DNA of 64,000 nucleotides from Enterocloster asparagiformis. GTDB lineage: Bacteria > Bacillota > Clostridia > Lachnospirales > Lachnospiraceae. The stretch is taken from positions 74,575 through 138,574 of the forward strand of contig JAGZSY010000014.1 in assembly GCA_018380885.1 (NCBI GenBank), written 5' to 3'. Of the stretch, positions 37,837 to 45,113 are shown piece after piece. Made by a program: the position numbers and the translations under genes. The first letter of the stretch is position 1. Every line of letters starts with the position of its first letter. The notes under the pieces are model-generated. The model saw only the letters and a list, made by a program, of their open reading frames with translations. It had not been told where the DNA came from and searched no databases.

Positions 37837-38563
37837 GGCGGTATCCCCTAGGCGTCACCATATAGTCTCCGATCCGGCGGGTGGTGGAATTTCCCACATA
37901 AATGGTGGTGAACATGTCCGCCTTCCAGTCCCGCAGCTCCCGCAGCGTCATGACGCGGCACTCCTGTCCCTCCCGGCCGATGTTGCGCACCGCGCCGCAG
38001 ACCGTGTCCCCGCCGCAATAGGCCAGCAGGCGGTCGCAGGCCATGGCCAGGTAGTTTGCCCTGGACTTGCTGGAGGGATTGTAAAGACAGATCACAAAAT
38101 CGCCCTGGGCAGCCAGCTCCAGGCGCTTCCAGATGGTCTCGATGGGGGTCAGCCTGTCGCTGAGGCTGATCACCGCAAAGTCGTGCATCAGCGGGGCGCC
38201 CAACACTGCGGCCCCCGCGCAGGCGGCCGTCACGCCCGGGATCACCCGCACCGCAACCCCCGGATACTCCGGGGCCAGCTCCAGGATCAGGCCGGCCATG
38301 CCGTAGACGCCTGCATCCCCACTGCACACCATGGCGGTGCTGCGCCCCTTCATGCAGCACTCCAGCGCCAGCCTGCACCGCTCCTCCTCCCGGGTCATAG
38401 CCGTGGTCAGGATATCCTTGTCCGGATAGCGCTCCCGCACCAAATCCACGTACACCGTGTACCCGGCCAGCACCTCGCTGTTTTGGACCGCCTCGTCCGC
38501 CTGGGGCGTCATCTGCCCCTCATCCCCCGGGCCGATGCCCACCACATACAATATTCCAGCCAC
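37820..38563 (-). CDS. cbiH: Precorrin-3B C17-methyltransferase CbiH
   Basis: Performs ring contraction and C17 methylation. The 247-residue SAM-dependent tetrapyrrole methylase has VVGIGPGDEGQMT near the start, VCSGDAGVYGMAGL near residue 80 and PGVTAACAGAA. It has no fused CbiG domain, and no cbiG gene lies nearby. Its start touches the stop of cbiF (one-base overlap). Confidence 0.93.
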   Translation of the reverse strand: MAGILYVVGIGPGDEGQMTPQADEAVQNSEVLAGYTVYVDLVRERYPDKDILTTAMTREEERCRLALECCMKGRSTAMVCSGDAGVYGMAGLILELAPEYPGVAVRVIPGVTAACAGAAVLGAPLMHDFAVISLSDRLTPIETIWKRLELAAQGDFVICLYNPSSKSRANYLAMACDRLLAYCGGDTVCGAVRNIGREGQECRVMTLRELRDWKADMFTTIYVGNSTTRRIGDYMVTPRGYRHGQPG

Positions 38564-39324
38564 TATAATTCCTCCCCTTTTCTGAATTCCGTCGTAAACT
38601 GAGGGTGGTACAGCTTGGAGCGCTCATACCCGGCCTGGGATACGCTCTCGCCCACCACCACCAGGGCCGTTTTGGTAATCCCCTCCCTGGCGGCACTATC
38701 CCCCAGCTCGTCCAGCCGGCATAGGACCGTTTTTTCCTCCGGCCAGGTGGCCTTATAGACAATAGCGGCCGGCGTGGAGGGCTCATACCCCCCGTCCATC
38801 AGCTCCCGCTGCAGCTCCGCCAGCATCCCCGCGCTCAAAAAGATCACCATGGTGGCGCCGTGGGCCGCAAATCCGGCGATCGACTCACGCTCCGGCACCG
38901 GCGTTCTGCCGGCCATTCTGGTGATCACCACGCTCTGGGAAACGCCCGGCAGCGTGTACTCCATGCCCAGGGCAGCGGCGGCGCCGCAGAAGGAGCTGAC
39001 CCCGGGGCAGATGTCGTAGGAAATCCCCAGCCGGTCCATGGCATCCATCTGCTCCCGGATGGCGCCGTAGAGGCAGGGATCGCCGGTGTGCAGGCGCACT
39101 GTGGCAAGGCCCTGTTCCTCCGCGCCGCAAATCACCTCCACCACCGCCTCCAGCGTCATATGCGCGCTGTTGTAGACCCGGCAGTTCTCCTTCAGGCCGG
39201 ACAGCAGCTCCGGGTTCACCAGCGAACCGGCATAAATCACCACATCTGCCTGCGCAAGCAGCCTCTGCCCCCGGACCGTAATTAAATCCGGCGCTCCAGG
39301 ACCGGCTCCCACAATATGTACCAT
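38563..39324 (-). CDS. cbiF: Cobalt-precorrin-4 C11-methyltransferase CbiF
   Basis: SAM-dependent methylase of corrin C11. The 253-residue protein starts with VHIVGAGPGAPDLITVRG and has RLHTGDPCLYGAI near 80, PGVSSFCGAAAALG and VVITRMAGRTPVP. It follows cbiD by three bases. Confidence 0.94.
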   Translation of the reverse strand: MVHIVGAGPGAPDLITVRGQRLLAQADVVIYAGSLVNPELLSGLKENCRVYNSAHMTLEAVVEVICGAEEQGLATVRLHTGDPCLYGAIREQMDAMDRLGISYDICPGVSSFCGAAAALGMEYTLPGVSQSVVITRMAGRTPVPERESIAGFAAHGATMVIFLSAGMLAELQRELMDGGYEPSTPAAIVYKATWPEEKTVLCRLDELGDSAAREGITKTALVVVGESVSQAGYERSKLYHPQFTTEFRKGEEL

Positions 39325-39327
39325 CTC

Positions 39328-40509
39328 TTATCCTCCTGCTCTTATCTTCTCTGTCAGCTCGTCCGCGCCCTGAGTGCGGCCGAGAATTCCTCTGGCGTTG
39401 GTAAAGACCACGGCCTCTATTTTCATGCCGCCGGCCCTGTGCCGCAGGTGCATGTGCACGCGCCCGATCACCCGCTCCATCACCGCCAGGCCCAGGCCCG
39501 GCGTCCGGTCCATGTACTCCATAGCCTGGTCCACCGTGATGGCCTCCAGAATCCGCTCCGTCAGCTCTGTCCCGGCCCCGCAGGCCGCGGCGTGGGCGGC
39601 CAGTATCTCCATGCGCCCGTCCGCCATGGAGGAGTGGGTGTTCATGATCCCGGCGGCGACCTTTACCAGCTTTCCCGCGTGGCCCACCAGGAGCACCTGG
39701 CGGATGCCCTCCTCCACCGCCATGTCGATGGAGGCTCCGATGTAATTGCTGCACTTGACCGCCCGCTCCAAATCCAGCCCCAGGCTCTCCCGCACAAAGG
39801 CCTCGCCGTAATTTCCCGGGGTCAGCACCAGGGACCGGCGGCCCTGAACGACCTGCCGGCGGATATCCAGACGGATGGTGGCCAGCAGCGCCGCCTCGCT
39901 CATGGGTTCCACGATGCCCGTGGTGCCCAGAATGGAGATTCCTCCCCGGATGCCTAAGCGGCCGTTGAAGGTATTGGCAGCCCGCGCCTCCCCCTCGGGG
40001 GCGGAAATCACAATCCACAGCGAACCGGCAAAGCCCCGGGCGGCGCACACCCTCTCCACGTGCTCAAAGACCATTTTCCTGGGCACCGGGTTGATGGCAT
40101 GTTTTCCCACTTCACAGCTAAGTCCCGCCATTGTCACCAGTCCAATTCCCACTCCGCCCTTTAATTTCAGTCTCACTCCGGCGTTTACATGTTCATACCA
40201 CCCACCCGGCGCTTCCTGAGCAGGGGGCGCGACCCCCACCCAGGCGCAAATCTGCATGCCGTGGGTCACGTCCGGGTCGTCCCCGCCGTCCTTGCGGACC
40301 GCGCAGCCCACCCAGCCCTCCCCCCGCCGGATATCCTCCACATTCAGCATAAAGCGGACCTGTCCCGGCGTCTCCACCGCGGCCTGCTCCACCGCCTGCT
40401 CCCCCAACAACATGGCGGCAGCTGCCGTGGAAGCCGCTGCCGCGCAAGTGCCGGTGGTGTATCCGCACCTTAACTTTTTCTGCTGCCTGTAAATATATGT
40501 ATTTTCCAT
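39328..40509 (-). CDS. cbiD: Cobalt-precorrin-5B C1-methyltransferase CbiD
   Basis: Methylates C1 in the anaerobic corrin pathway. The 393-residue protein has the diagnostic LRCGYTTGTCAAAASTAA near residue 15, GIGLVTMAGL, and GHAGKLVKVAAG. The start MENTYIYR has GAGGG six bases upstream; a 16-codon longer reading is less likely. It leads the cobalamin operon, only about 25 bases after the inferred transcript start. Confidence 0.93.
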   Translation of the reverse strand: MENTYIYRQQKKLRCGYTTGTCAAAASTAAAAMLLGEQAVEQAAVETPGQVRFMLNVEDIRRGEGWVGCAVRKDGGDDPDVTHGMQICAWVGVAPPAQEAPGGWYEHVNAGVRLKLKGGVGIGLVTMAGLSCEVGKHAINPVPRKMVFEHVERVCAARGFAGSLWIVISAPEGEARAANTFNGRLGIRGGISILGTTGIVEPMSEAALLATIRLDIRRQVVQGRRSLVLTPGNYGEAFVRESLGLDLERAVKCSNYIGASIDMAVEEGIRQVLLVGHAGKLVKVAAGIMNTHSSMADGRMEILAAHAAACGAGTELTERILEAITVDQAMEYMDRTPGLGLAVMERVIGRVHMHLRHRAGGMKIEAVVFTNARGILGRTQGADELTEKIRAGG

Positions 40510-40542
40510 CGCTGCCCTCAACCGTTCTAATCTCACCTGTAA

Positions 40543-40571
40543 GTTATACCATATCAAAAAAAAAATCTCAA
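40543..40571 (-). promoter_or_regulatory. Promoter of the cobalamin operon
   Basis: TTGAGA (40566-40571), a 17-base spacer that includes ten T residues, and TATAAC (40543-40548) on the minus strand. The inferred start leaves a leader of about 25 bases, too short for a cobalamin riboswitch. Confidence 0.65.
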
Positions 40572-40633
40572 TCTTTTCAAAAAAAGTGTTTACCTTTTTG
40601 GAAATTTGTGCTATGATATCAAACGGTGGTTAC

Positions 40634-40706
40634 GGGATCGTAGCTCAGCTGGGAGAGCGCCTGCTTCGCATGTAGGAGGTCGAGGGTTCGAGTCCCTTCG
40701 GTTCCA
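40634..40706 (+). tRNA. tRNA-Ala (anticodon CGC)
   Basis: A 73-base cloverleaf: acceptor GGGATCG paired with CGGTTCC, D arm with AGCTCAGCTGGGAGAGC, anticodon stem CCTGC/GTAGG around TTCGCAT (anticodon CGC, codon GCG), T arm with GGTTCGAGTCC, discriminator A, no encoded CCA. The A+T-rich element starts right after it, so its 3' end is the probable integration site. Confidence 0.93.
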
Positions 40707-40720
40707 CTCACAGATCAACG
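40681..40720. other. Inferred left attachment site at the tRNA-Ala 3' end
   Basis: Base composition and gene style change abruptly at the tRNA 3' end, and a tyrosine integrase lies about 120 bases further in. Integration into the T-arm/acceptor end of a tRNA gene is the usual pattern. The core cannot be delimited because the other end is outside the window. Confidence 0.55.
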
Positions 40721-40759
40721 GTTAAAGTGACGTGTTTGCGTCATTTTGACCGTTTTTTT
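40717..40759 (+). terminator. Terminator after tRNA-Ala
   Basis: A 16-base stem (AACGGTTAAAGTGACG against CGTCATTTTGACCGTT, with G-U pairs) and a TTTTTTT tail on the plus strand. It also faces the end of the integrase gene from the other side. Confidence 0.85.
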
Positions 40760-40774
40760 GATTTCGAAAGATAT

Positions 40775-40813
40775 GGTCCAATCTGGTCCAATTTCAGGTC
40801 CAAAATTGGTCAA
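40775..40813 (+). repeat. Phased GGTCCA repeats next to the attachment site
   Basis: GGTCCA at 40775, 40785 and 40797 and GGTCAA at 40808, spaced 10-12 bases, about one helical turn. They lie between the tRNA terminator and the integrase stop, the expected place for integrase arm-type or excisionase binding sites (inference). Confidence 0.6.
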
Positions 40814-40829
40814 TAGATTTGATGGTTAA

Positions 40830-42074
40830 TTATACAGTTTTGCGATTATTCTTGCTCAGGGCTGCTCTCTTCTCCTCCAATGAGATGATGTTTGGCGAAT
40901 AATTAACAGCATTAACTCGTACTGAGTGCCCCAGCAAACTTGAAACAATGTAAGGTGATACGCCTTGCTTTTTTAATTGCGCTGATAGCGTTGCTCGCAT
41001 AGCTTGCATACATTTACAGTTATTACGGCGAAGCCAATCACGAACTTGCGGTGTTGATACCCATTCAGTGTTACCGTTTTTTCTACAAAAAAGGAATTTG
41101 GAATCACTATTCGTCCGCTGTCTTATTTCTAAAACTTTGTTAATCAGCAGCGCTAAATCTTCTGTCATGGGAATAGTCCGCTTTTTTTTATTTTTAGTGG
41201 GGCCAATATAGTAGATTGTTTTTTGCCCCTTGTTTTGGATAGTTTTCTCTGAAGTATCTATATTAATATACTTTTCGTTAATATTATCCAAAGTTATTGC
41301 AACTGCTTCTCCAGCTCTTACTCCGGTTAATGATACAAACATTGCGCAATATGGGACCAGACTATCTGGATCTCGGCTAATCTTTTCACTTACGGCCATG
41401 TCAAAACGTTTTGAATCTGTTTCGTCGATAGCTTTCCACGATTCATCCTTGACTTTTTCATCACACTGAGCAACTATCATTTCCCAGTCAACAAAATCGC
41501 ATACATTTTCTGTTACTATGCGCTTTATTTTTGCGTATTTGAACATACCTCTTATTATGCAATTTATATTACTACACGCTTTTCTGGGAATCTTTCGTGC
41601 TTTGCACCTTTCAAGCATGAAATTTTCGATTTCCTCAGATTCCATTTCATCTATAGGCCGTTTTTCAAAATCAGTTCCTTCAAATACTCTTGCATAATCA
41701 GTCCTATATTTTTCAATCGTACCGTGGTCTCTTTTTTTTCCTACTGACTGTCTCTCTTTCCATACGGAAAACCACTGCTTAAACGTCGGAGAAGAATTCT
41801 CTATGTCTTTTTCCCTATCATATTTTTCTAGCTTAGAAAAAACTTCTTCTTTAGTTTTTGCTTTTATTGATTTAAACCCATCAGCATACCGATCGTCGCG
41901 TATCTTTATACCGAATCGCTTATCATCTCCTTTTAGCTGCTTAATTTCTTTAATCCCATACTTTTCAAGCAACCCCTTCATCTTATTCATATCTTCGTTT
42001 TGCTGCACATCGTCTGTATTAATTATAACATTTTGAAGGGCTTCTATCAACTCCGCTTTTGTTATTATTATCAC
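40830..42074 (-). CDS. Tyrosine-type site-specific integrase
   Basis: Catalyses integration of the element. The 414-residue protein has an N-terminal arm-binding region (to about 90), a SAM-like core-binding domain (about 95-200) and a catalytic domain with the first Arg in TGVRAGEAV, the second Arg in QAMRATLSAQL, LGHS, and the nucleophile Tyr in VNYSP near residue 395. The usual His three residues before the second Arg reads as Gln. The start is a GTG that overlaps its ribosome site, so the exact start is uncertain. Confidence 0.9.
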   Translation of the reverse strand: MIIITKAELIEALQNVIINTDDVQQNEDMNKMKGLLEKYGIKEIKQLKGDDKRFGIKIRDDRYADGFKSIKAKTKEEVFSKLEKYDREKDIENSSPTFKQWFSVWKERQSVGKKRDHGTIEKYRTDYARVFEGTDFEKRPIDEMESEEIENFMLERCKARKIPRKACSNINCIIRGMFKYAKIKRIVTENVCDFVDWEMIVAQCDEKVKDESWKAIDETDSKRFDMAVSEKISRDPDSLVPYCAMFVSLTGVRAGEAVAITLDNINEKYINIDTSEKTIQNKGQKTIYYIGPTKNKKKRTIPMTEDLALLINKVLEIRQRTNSDSKFLFCRKNGNTEWVSTPQVRDWLRRNNCKCMQAMRATLSAQLKKQGVSPYIVSSLLGHSVRVNAVNYSPNIISLEEKRAALSKNNRKTV

Positions 42075-42088
42075 CTCTATGTATTAAT

Positions 42089-42763
42089 CTAATAGCAATA
42101 ACTGTGCCATTTAGTTTTAATGTAAACCCCTTTTCCTTGTTTCCCTCGTGATTGCCAAATTACTTTATCTGGTAACACGCTGCCATTCTCCAAAAGCCAT
42201 CTTGCATTTTCCCAATTAGCTTCAGTCGGATCACGGTCGTAATTGCCATCTGAAACACAGGCGTATTGCCCCGGTTCGTACACAACAGCTTCAATCGTAT
42301 CGGGAAATTCTGGGTGCTTAACACGATTAAGTACGACAGAACCAACATAGCGCTGTTCTTCGTCTGAGCAACCCTGGGCCTCGCCACAAATCAGATGTGC
42401 CAACACATATAAATCATTTTCGGTATATTGGGGAATTTCAGATTCTTCACTTGATAGATAATCAGACTTGATATAGGCGAATCCATTTTCTGTAGTGATC
42501 ATGGACCATCCTTCAATCTCTATTATAACTTCAAAACTTGTATTCAAAAGTGCCTGGCTCAAAATGTCCGATTCCACATTCGGCTCTTTTCGAATGTTGA
42601 CTCCATCTGTGTTTGAATACATTGTATATGTATCAGTAACACTATCTAGCAAACGTTCAAACTGTTCTGCAGTTACCTTCTCTGGATCGGATTTATCTTG
42701 TCCATAGACAGGGAAACAATATAACGCGCTAACAAGCGCGAATAAAAACAAAAATCTATTCAT
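42089..42763 (-). CDS. Secreted SleB-type cell-wall hydrolase with SH3 domain
   Basis: A 224-residue protein: signal peptide (residues 1-21, ending VYG-Q), a bacterial SH3-like domain (about 55-105; GVNIRKEPNVESDILSQ) and a C-terminal Hydrolase_2/SleB domain with the catalytic Glu in AHLICGEAQGCS and VGSVVLNRV. It probably cuts peptidoglycan glycan strands, as an endolysin or entry/exit enzyme. A GGAGG site fixes the start; it overlaps the upstream gene by eight bases. Confidence 0.85.
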   Translation of the reverse strand: MNRFLFLFALVSALYCFPVYGQDKSDPEKVTAEQFERLLDSVTDTYTMYSNTDGVNIRKEPNVESDILSQALLNTSFEVIIEIEGWSMITTENGFAYIKSDYLSSEESEIPQYTENDLYVLAHLICGEAQGCSDEEQRYVGSVVLNRVKHPEFPDTIEAVVYEPGQYACVSDGNYDRDPTEANWENARWLLENGSVLPDKVIWQSRGKQGKGVYIKTKWHSYCY

Positions 42764-43109
42764 ACAACCTCCAAAAGTATAAAAATTCTAATGGAATATC
42801 AATACTGTTTACTTTTCCATCTATAAAACCATTTAAATATAGATTGATTTTTACATTGCCCCCAAATATTTCATTTAATTCATTGGCAATAATTTCTAAA
42901 TTATCCATATCATCTGGGTAAACGCAAACCAAATCTTCAAATGGACACTCGTATGCAAAACTATTGCTAATTTTTTTATTTTTCACTTCGTTCTCAAATA
43001 TCTTTTGATTGGTCTTAAAGTCATTAGCAATATATTTTTCTCCCAAATACACAGATATACTAATACTTTCGATTTCGATTCCTTTAAACTCTTTAACTAT
43101 ACCGTCCAC
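42756..43109 (-). CDS. Hypothetical protein, 117 aa
   Basis: An acidic alpha/beta protein without recognisable domain. It starts at GTG with GGTGAG seven bases upstream and ends inside the ribosome-site region of the hydrolase gene (eight-base overlap), so the two are coupled. The sequence alternates strand-like segments (IEIESISISVYLG; NVKINLYLNGFI) with one helix. The function is unknown. Confidence 0.6.
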   Translation of the reverse strand: MDGIVKEFKGIEIESISISVYLGEKYIANDFKTNQKIFENEVKNKKISNSFAYECPFEDLVCVYPDDMDNLEIIANELNEIFGGNVKINLYLNGFIDGKVNSIDIPLEFLYFWRLYE

Positions 43110-43117
43110 TTATTGAC

Positions 43118-43233
43118 TCACCATCTTTCCCAATAAAACCTTATTTCTATTGCTCTAAAATATTTTTTGTATCCATCTTCAAAGCACACGGGGATTTATT
43201 GCTCTCACTAAATCTCCAACCTTTTTACCACGT
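43118..43233 (-). pseudogene. Possible frameshifted remnant of a small gene
   Basis: Two adjacent frames on the minus strand read together like one small protein: KKVGDLVRAINPRV in one frame, then CFEDGYKKYFRAIEIRFYW in the next, ending at a TGA at 43118. A one-base change near the CCCCGTG stretch would join them. No intact start with a ribosome site is visible. Either a decayed gene or chance. Confidence 0.3.
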
Positions 43234-43239
43234 TAAGCG

Positions 43240-43938
43240 CTATATATTCTCTTCTACCTTGGTATTCTTAGTTTTGTATAGGCTTAGCTTTTCTAAAATT
43301 GTGTCAATTTCAGAAATCGCCTCATCATCGAGCGGTTCTACCTCATCCACAGTAACTAAAAGTCCACATTTACTCGACATGATATTCAGTTTGCCAGTTC
43401 TAAGATCAGCAGAAACAACAATATATGGTTCATTGTCCTCTAAATATCTGACTAAAGCTCCAGCACAGTAATCGCGGCGGTTATTGTCATAGTTTATAAG
43501 CTTGTAAACTATATCCTTTATGTTGTTTGTAGCTTCGATATCTCTTCGATTTACACTTCCAAATGTTGTCATCAAATCATCCGAAACATATCCTCCACAG
43601 TAAAACTTCCGACATACTTCCCATATTTTTTCTATCGAAATTTGTGGGTAGTACTTATTATAAATGTCCTCATAGTTGAATATTTTATAATAATTCTGTT
43701 CAGCATAATCTTTACTACCATACGTAATTATCTTTTTACTTTTTTCAATAAAATAGCACGTGTCGTTTTCATGCCAATACCAGTTAGTTATTTCACTTAA
43801 AGATTCAGAACTGTTCCATATAAAATCGATTTTTTTTAATTCTTTCAGTAAATCATTTGCATATTCTTCCTTGCTACATAAGATTACGGTTTCATCAGAA
43901 TCGACATTTTTCAAAAAATCTTCAACCCAGTTTTTCAT
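43240..43938 (-). CDS. Hypothetical protein, 232 aa
   Basis: An acidic, tryptophan- and tyrosine-rich cytoplasmic protein (VEDFLKNVDSDETVILCSKEEY; NWYWHENDTCYFIEK). I do not recognise a family. The start has GGAGG nine bases upstream and lies directly after the stop of the preceding small gene. It sits between the dUTPase side of the operon and the lysis-type hydrolase. Confidence 0.6.
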   Translation of the reverse strand: MKNWVEDFLKNVDSDETVILCSKEEYANDLLKELKKIDFIWNSSESLSEITNWYWHENDTCYFIEKSKKIITYGSKDYAEQNYYKIFNYEDIYNKYYPQISIEKIWEVCRKFYCGGYVSDDLMTTFGSVNRRDIEATNNIKDIVYKLINYDNNRRDYCAGALVRYLEDNEPYIVVSADLRTGKLNIMSSKCGLLVTVDEVEPLDDEAISEIDTILEKLSLYKTKNTKVEENI

Positions 43939-44076
43939 CTATATATCCTCCTCAAGCATATTGTTTAGAGTCAACATTATATTATAAATTACTTCAAGCT
44001 CATCATCTGTTTCTGCAGATTCGGCAGATTCGCCCAATCTTTCAAGTAGATCATGGTACCATTCATTCCTGATCAA
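43939..44076 (-). CDS. Small acidic protein, 45 aa
   Basis: Reads TTG-started MIRNEWYHDLLERLGES and ends in LNNMLEEDI. The TTG at 44076 is chosen because GGAGG lies nine bases upstream; a longer reading inside the dUTPase gene is implausible. It overlaps the dut stop by 14 bases and ends one base before the next ATG. Helical and acidic, function unknown. Confidence 0.5.
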   Translation of the reverse strand: MIRNEWYHDLLERLGESAESAETDDELEVIYNIMLTLNNMLEEDI

Positions 44077-44617
44077 CTGTCTTATCCTCCATATCAGTGG
44101 AGCCGAAGCCACCGTTGCGAACACCACTCGCATGATCACTAACGGTCAAACCAAATGGAATAAAAATACCCTGAGCAATGCTATCTCCAGCATTTATTTT
44201 TACTGTTTTGCGGATTGAGGAATCATTAATCAGTTTGATTTGAATATGTCCCTCGTTATCAGAATTGTAGTAATCACTGTCAATAATCCCGGTTCCGTTT
44301 ATGAGCCGCAAACCATATTTAAACCCAAGTCCGCTGCGCATATAGATTTTCAGCACCCAACCATCATCAATCCGGCACCGGATTCCAGTTGGTATTGTAA
44401 TTGTCTCATCTGGCTCAAGTGTAAAACCATACGGACTAAAAAAGTCGTATCCAGCAGAGCCTACCGTTTTTCTTTCTGGAAGTTTAATTGACTCGTACTC
44501 TACCGGGAGTACGTCTCTTAAAAATATCTCAAGCGAACGTCCACAGAGGCTTGCTTGCTTTCCCCAGTCTTTTACAAATTGCTCATATGTTACTTTTTCA
44601 AAATATGCTATCCCCAT
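44063..44617 (-). CDS. dut: dUTP diphosphatase
   Basis: Hydrolyses dUTP to dUMP, keeping uracil out of DNA and feeding dTMP synthesis. The 184-residue trimeric-type enzyme shows all five motifs: SAGYDFFSP, MRSGLGFK, GIIDSDYYN, GDSIAQGIF and RNGGFGST. The N-terminal 45 residues are extra. The start has GGAGG; a TTG four codons upstream is less likely. It follows the nrdG-like gene with a 20-base overlap. Confidence 0.92.
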   Translation of the reverse strand: MGIAYFEKVTYEQFVKDWGKQASLCGRSLEIFLRDVLPVEYESIKLPERKTVGSAGYDFFSPYGFTLEPDETITIPTGIRCRIDDGWVLKIYMRSGLGFKYGLRLINGTGIIDSDYYNSDNEGHIQIKLINDSSIRKTVKINAGDSIAQGIFIPFGLTVSDHASGVRNGGFGSTDMEDKTVDQE

Positions 44618-45113
44618 TCTCTCCTCCAAAACATTCTATTCTTCTGGCAAACTGATTGTCTGAAGCCAGCTTTACTCCAAGCACCTCATCGAAGTGAGGC
44701 TGATGCCCAGGTTGGTACCTCCCAAACTTTACAATTACATTATGGTATTGTGCCAGTTTCTCTATTTTTTCCGCCATTTCGCTCGGGTAGTATCCTGTAT
44801 AAACCACAAAGTCATCCTGACAATTAGCGCTTCTGAAGCGTTGAATAACTTCCAAAACCTCTTCAAACTGGAGCATTGGTTCGAGCCCGCCAATCACAAT
44901 AGCTTTGGTAATGTCATTTTCAATATATCTACGGAATATTTCATCCGCAGATATATCAATACATTTCACATTTGTTAAAGTTGAGTTTTGACATGTCGAT
45001 ATGTCTAGCCCTTGTTCGGTACAACATTTCCAATCACATGAAATTGCACCAAGAAACATGGAGGGCTTTTTGTAATTTACAAAATCCTCATCGACAAGAC
45101 CACTAATTCTCAT
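44598..45113 (-). CDS. NrdG-like anaerobic ribonucleotide reductase activase (atypical)
   Basis: A 171-residue radical-SAM-like protein directly coupled to nrdD (one-base TAATG overlap). Conserved-looking parts are GAISCDWKCC near residue 25, VIGGLEPMLQFEEV near 75 and VVYTGYYPSEM near 105. The cysteines are spaced C-x3-C-C with another C further on, not the textbook C-x3-C-x2-C, so cluster binding may differ. The operon position makes activation of the NrdD glycyl radical the best guess. Confidence 0.75.
   Translation of the reverse strand: MRISGLVDEDFVNYKKPSMFLGAISCDWKCCTEQGLDISTCQNSTLTNVKCIDISADEIFRRYIENDITKAIVIGGLEPMLQFEEVLEVIQRFRSANCQDDFVVYTGYYPSEMAEKIEKLAQYHNVIVKFGRYQPGHQPHFDEVLGVKLASDNQFARRIECFGGENGDSIF

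Noticed and set aside
40558..40633. Possible cobalamin riboswitch before cbiD
   Set aside because: The space to the tRNA is under 80 bases, the B12-box-like consensus is absent, and the promoter leaves only about 25 bases of leader.
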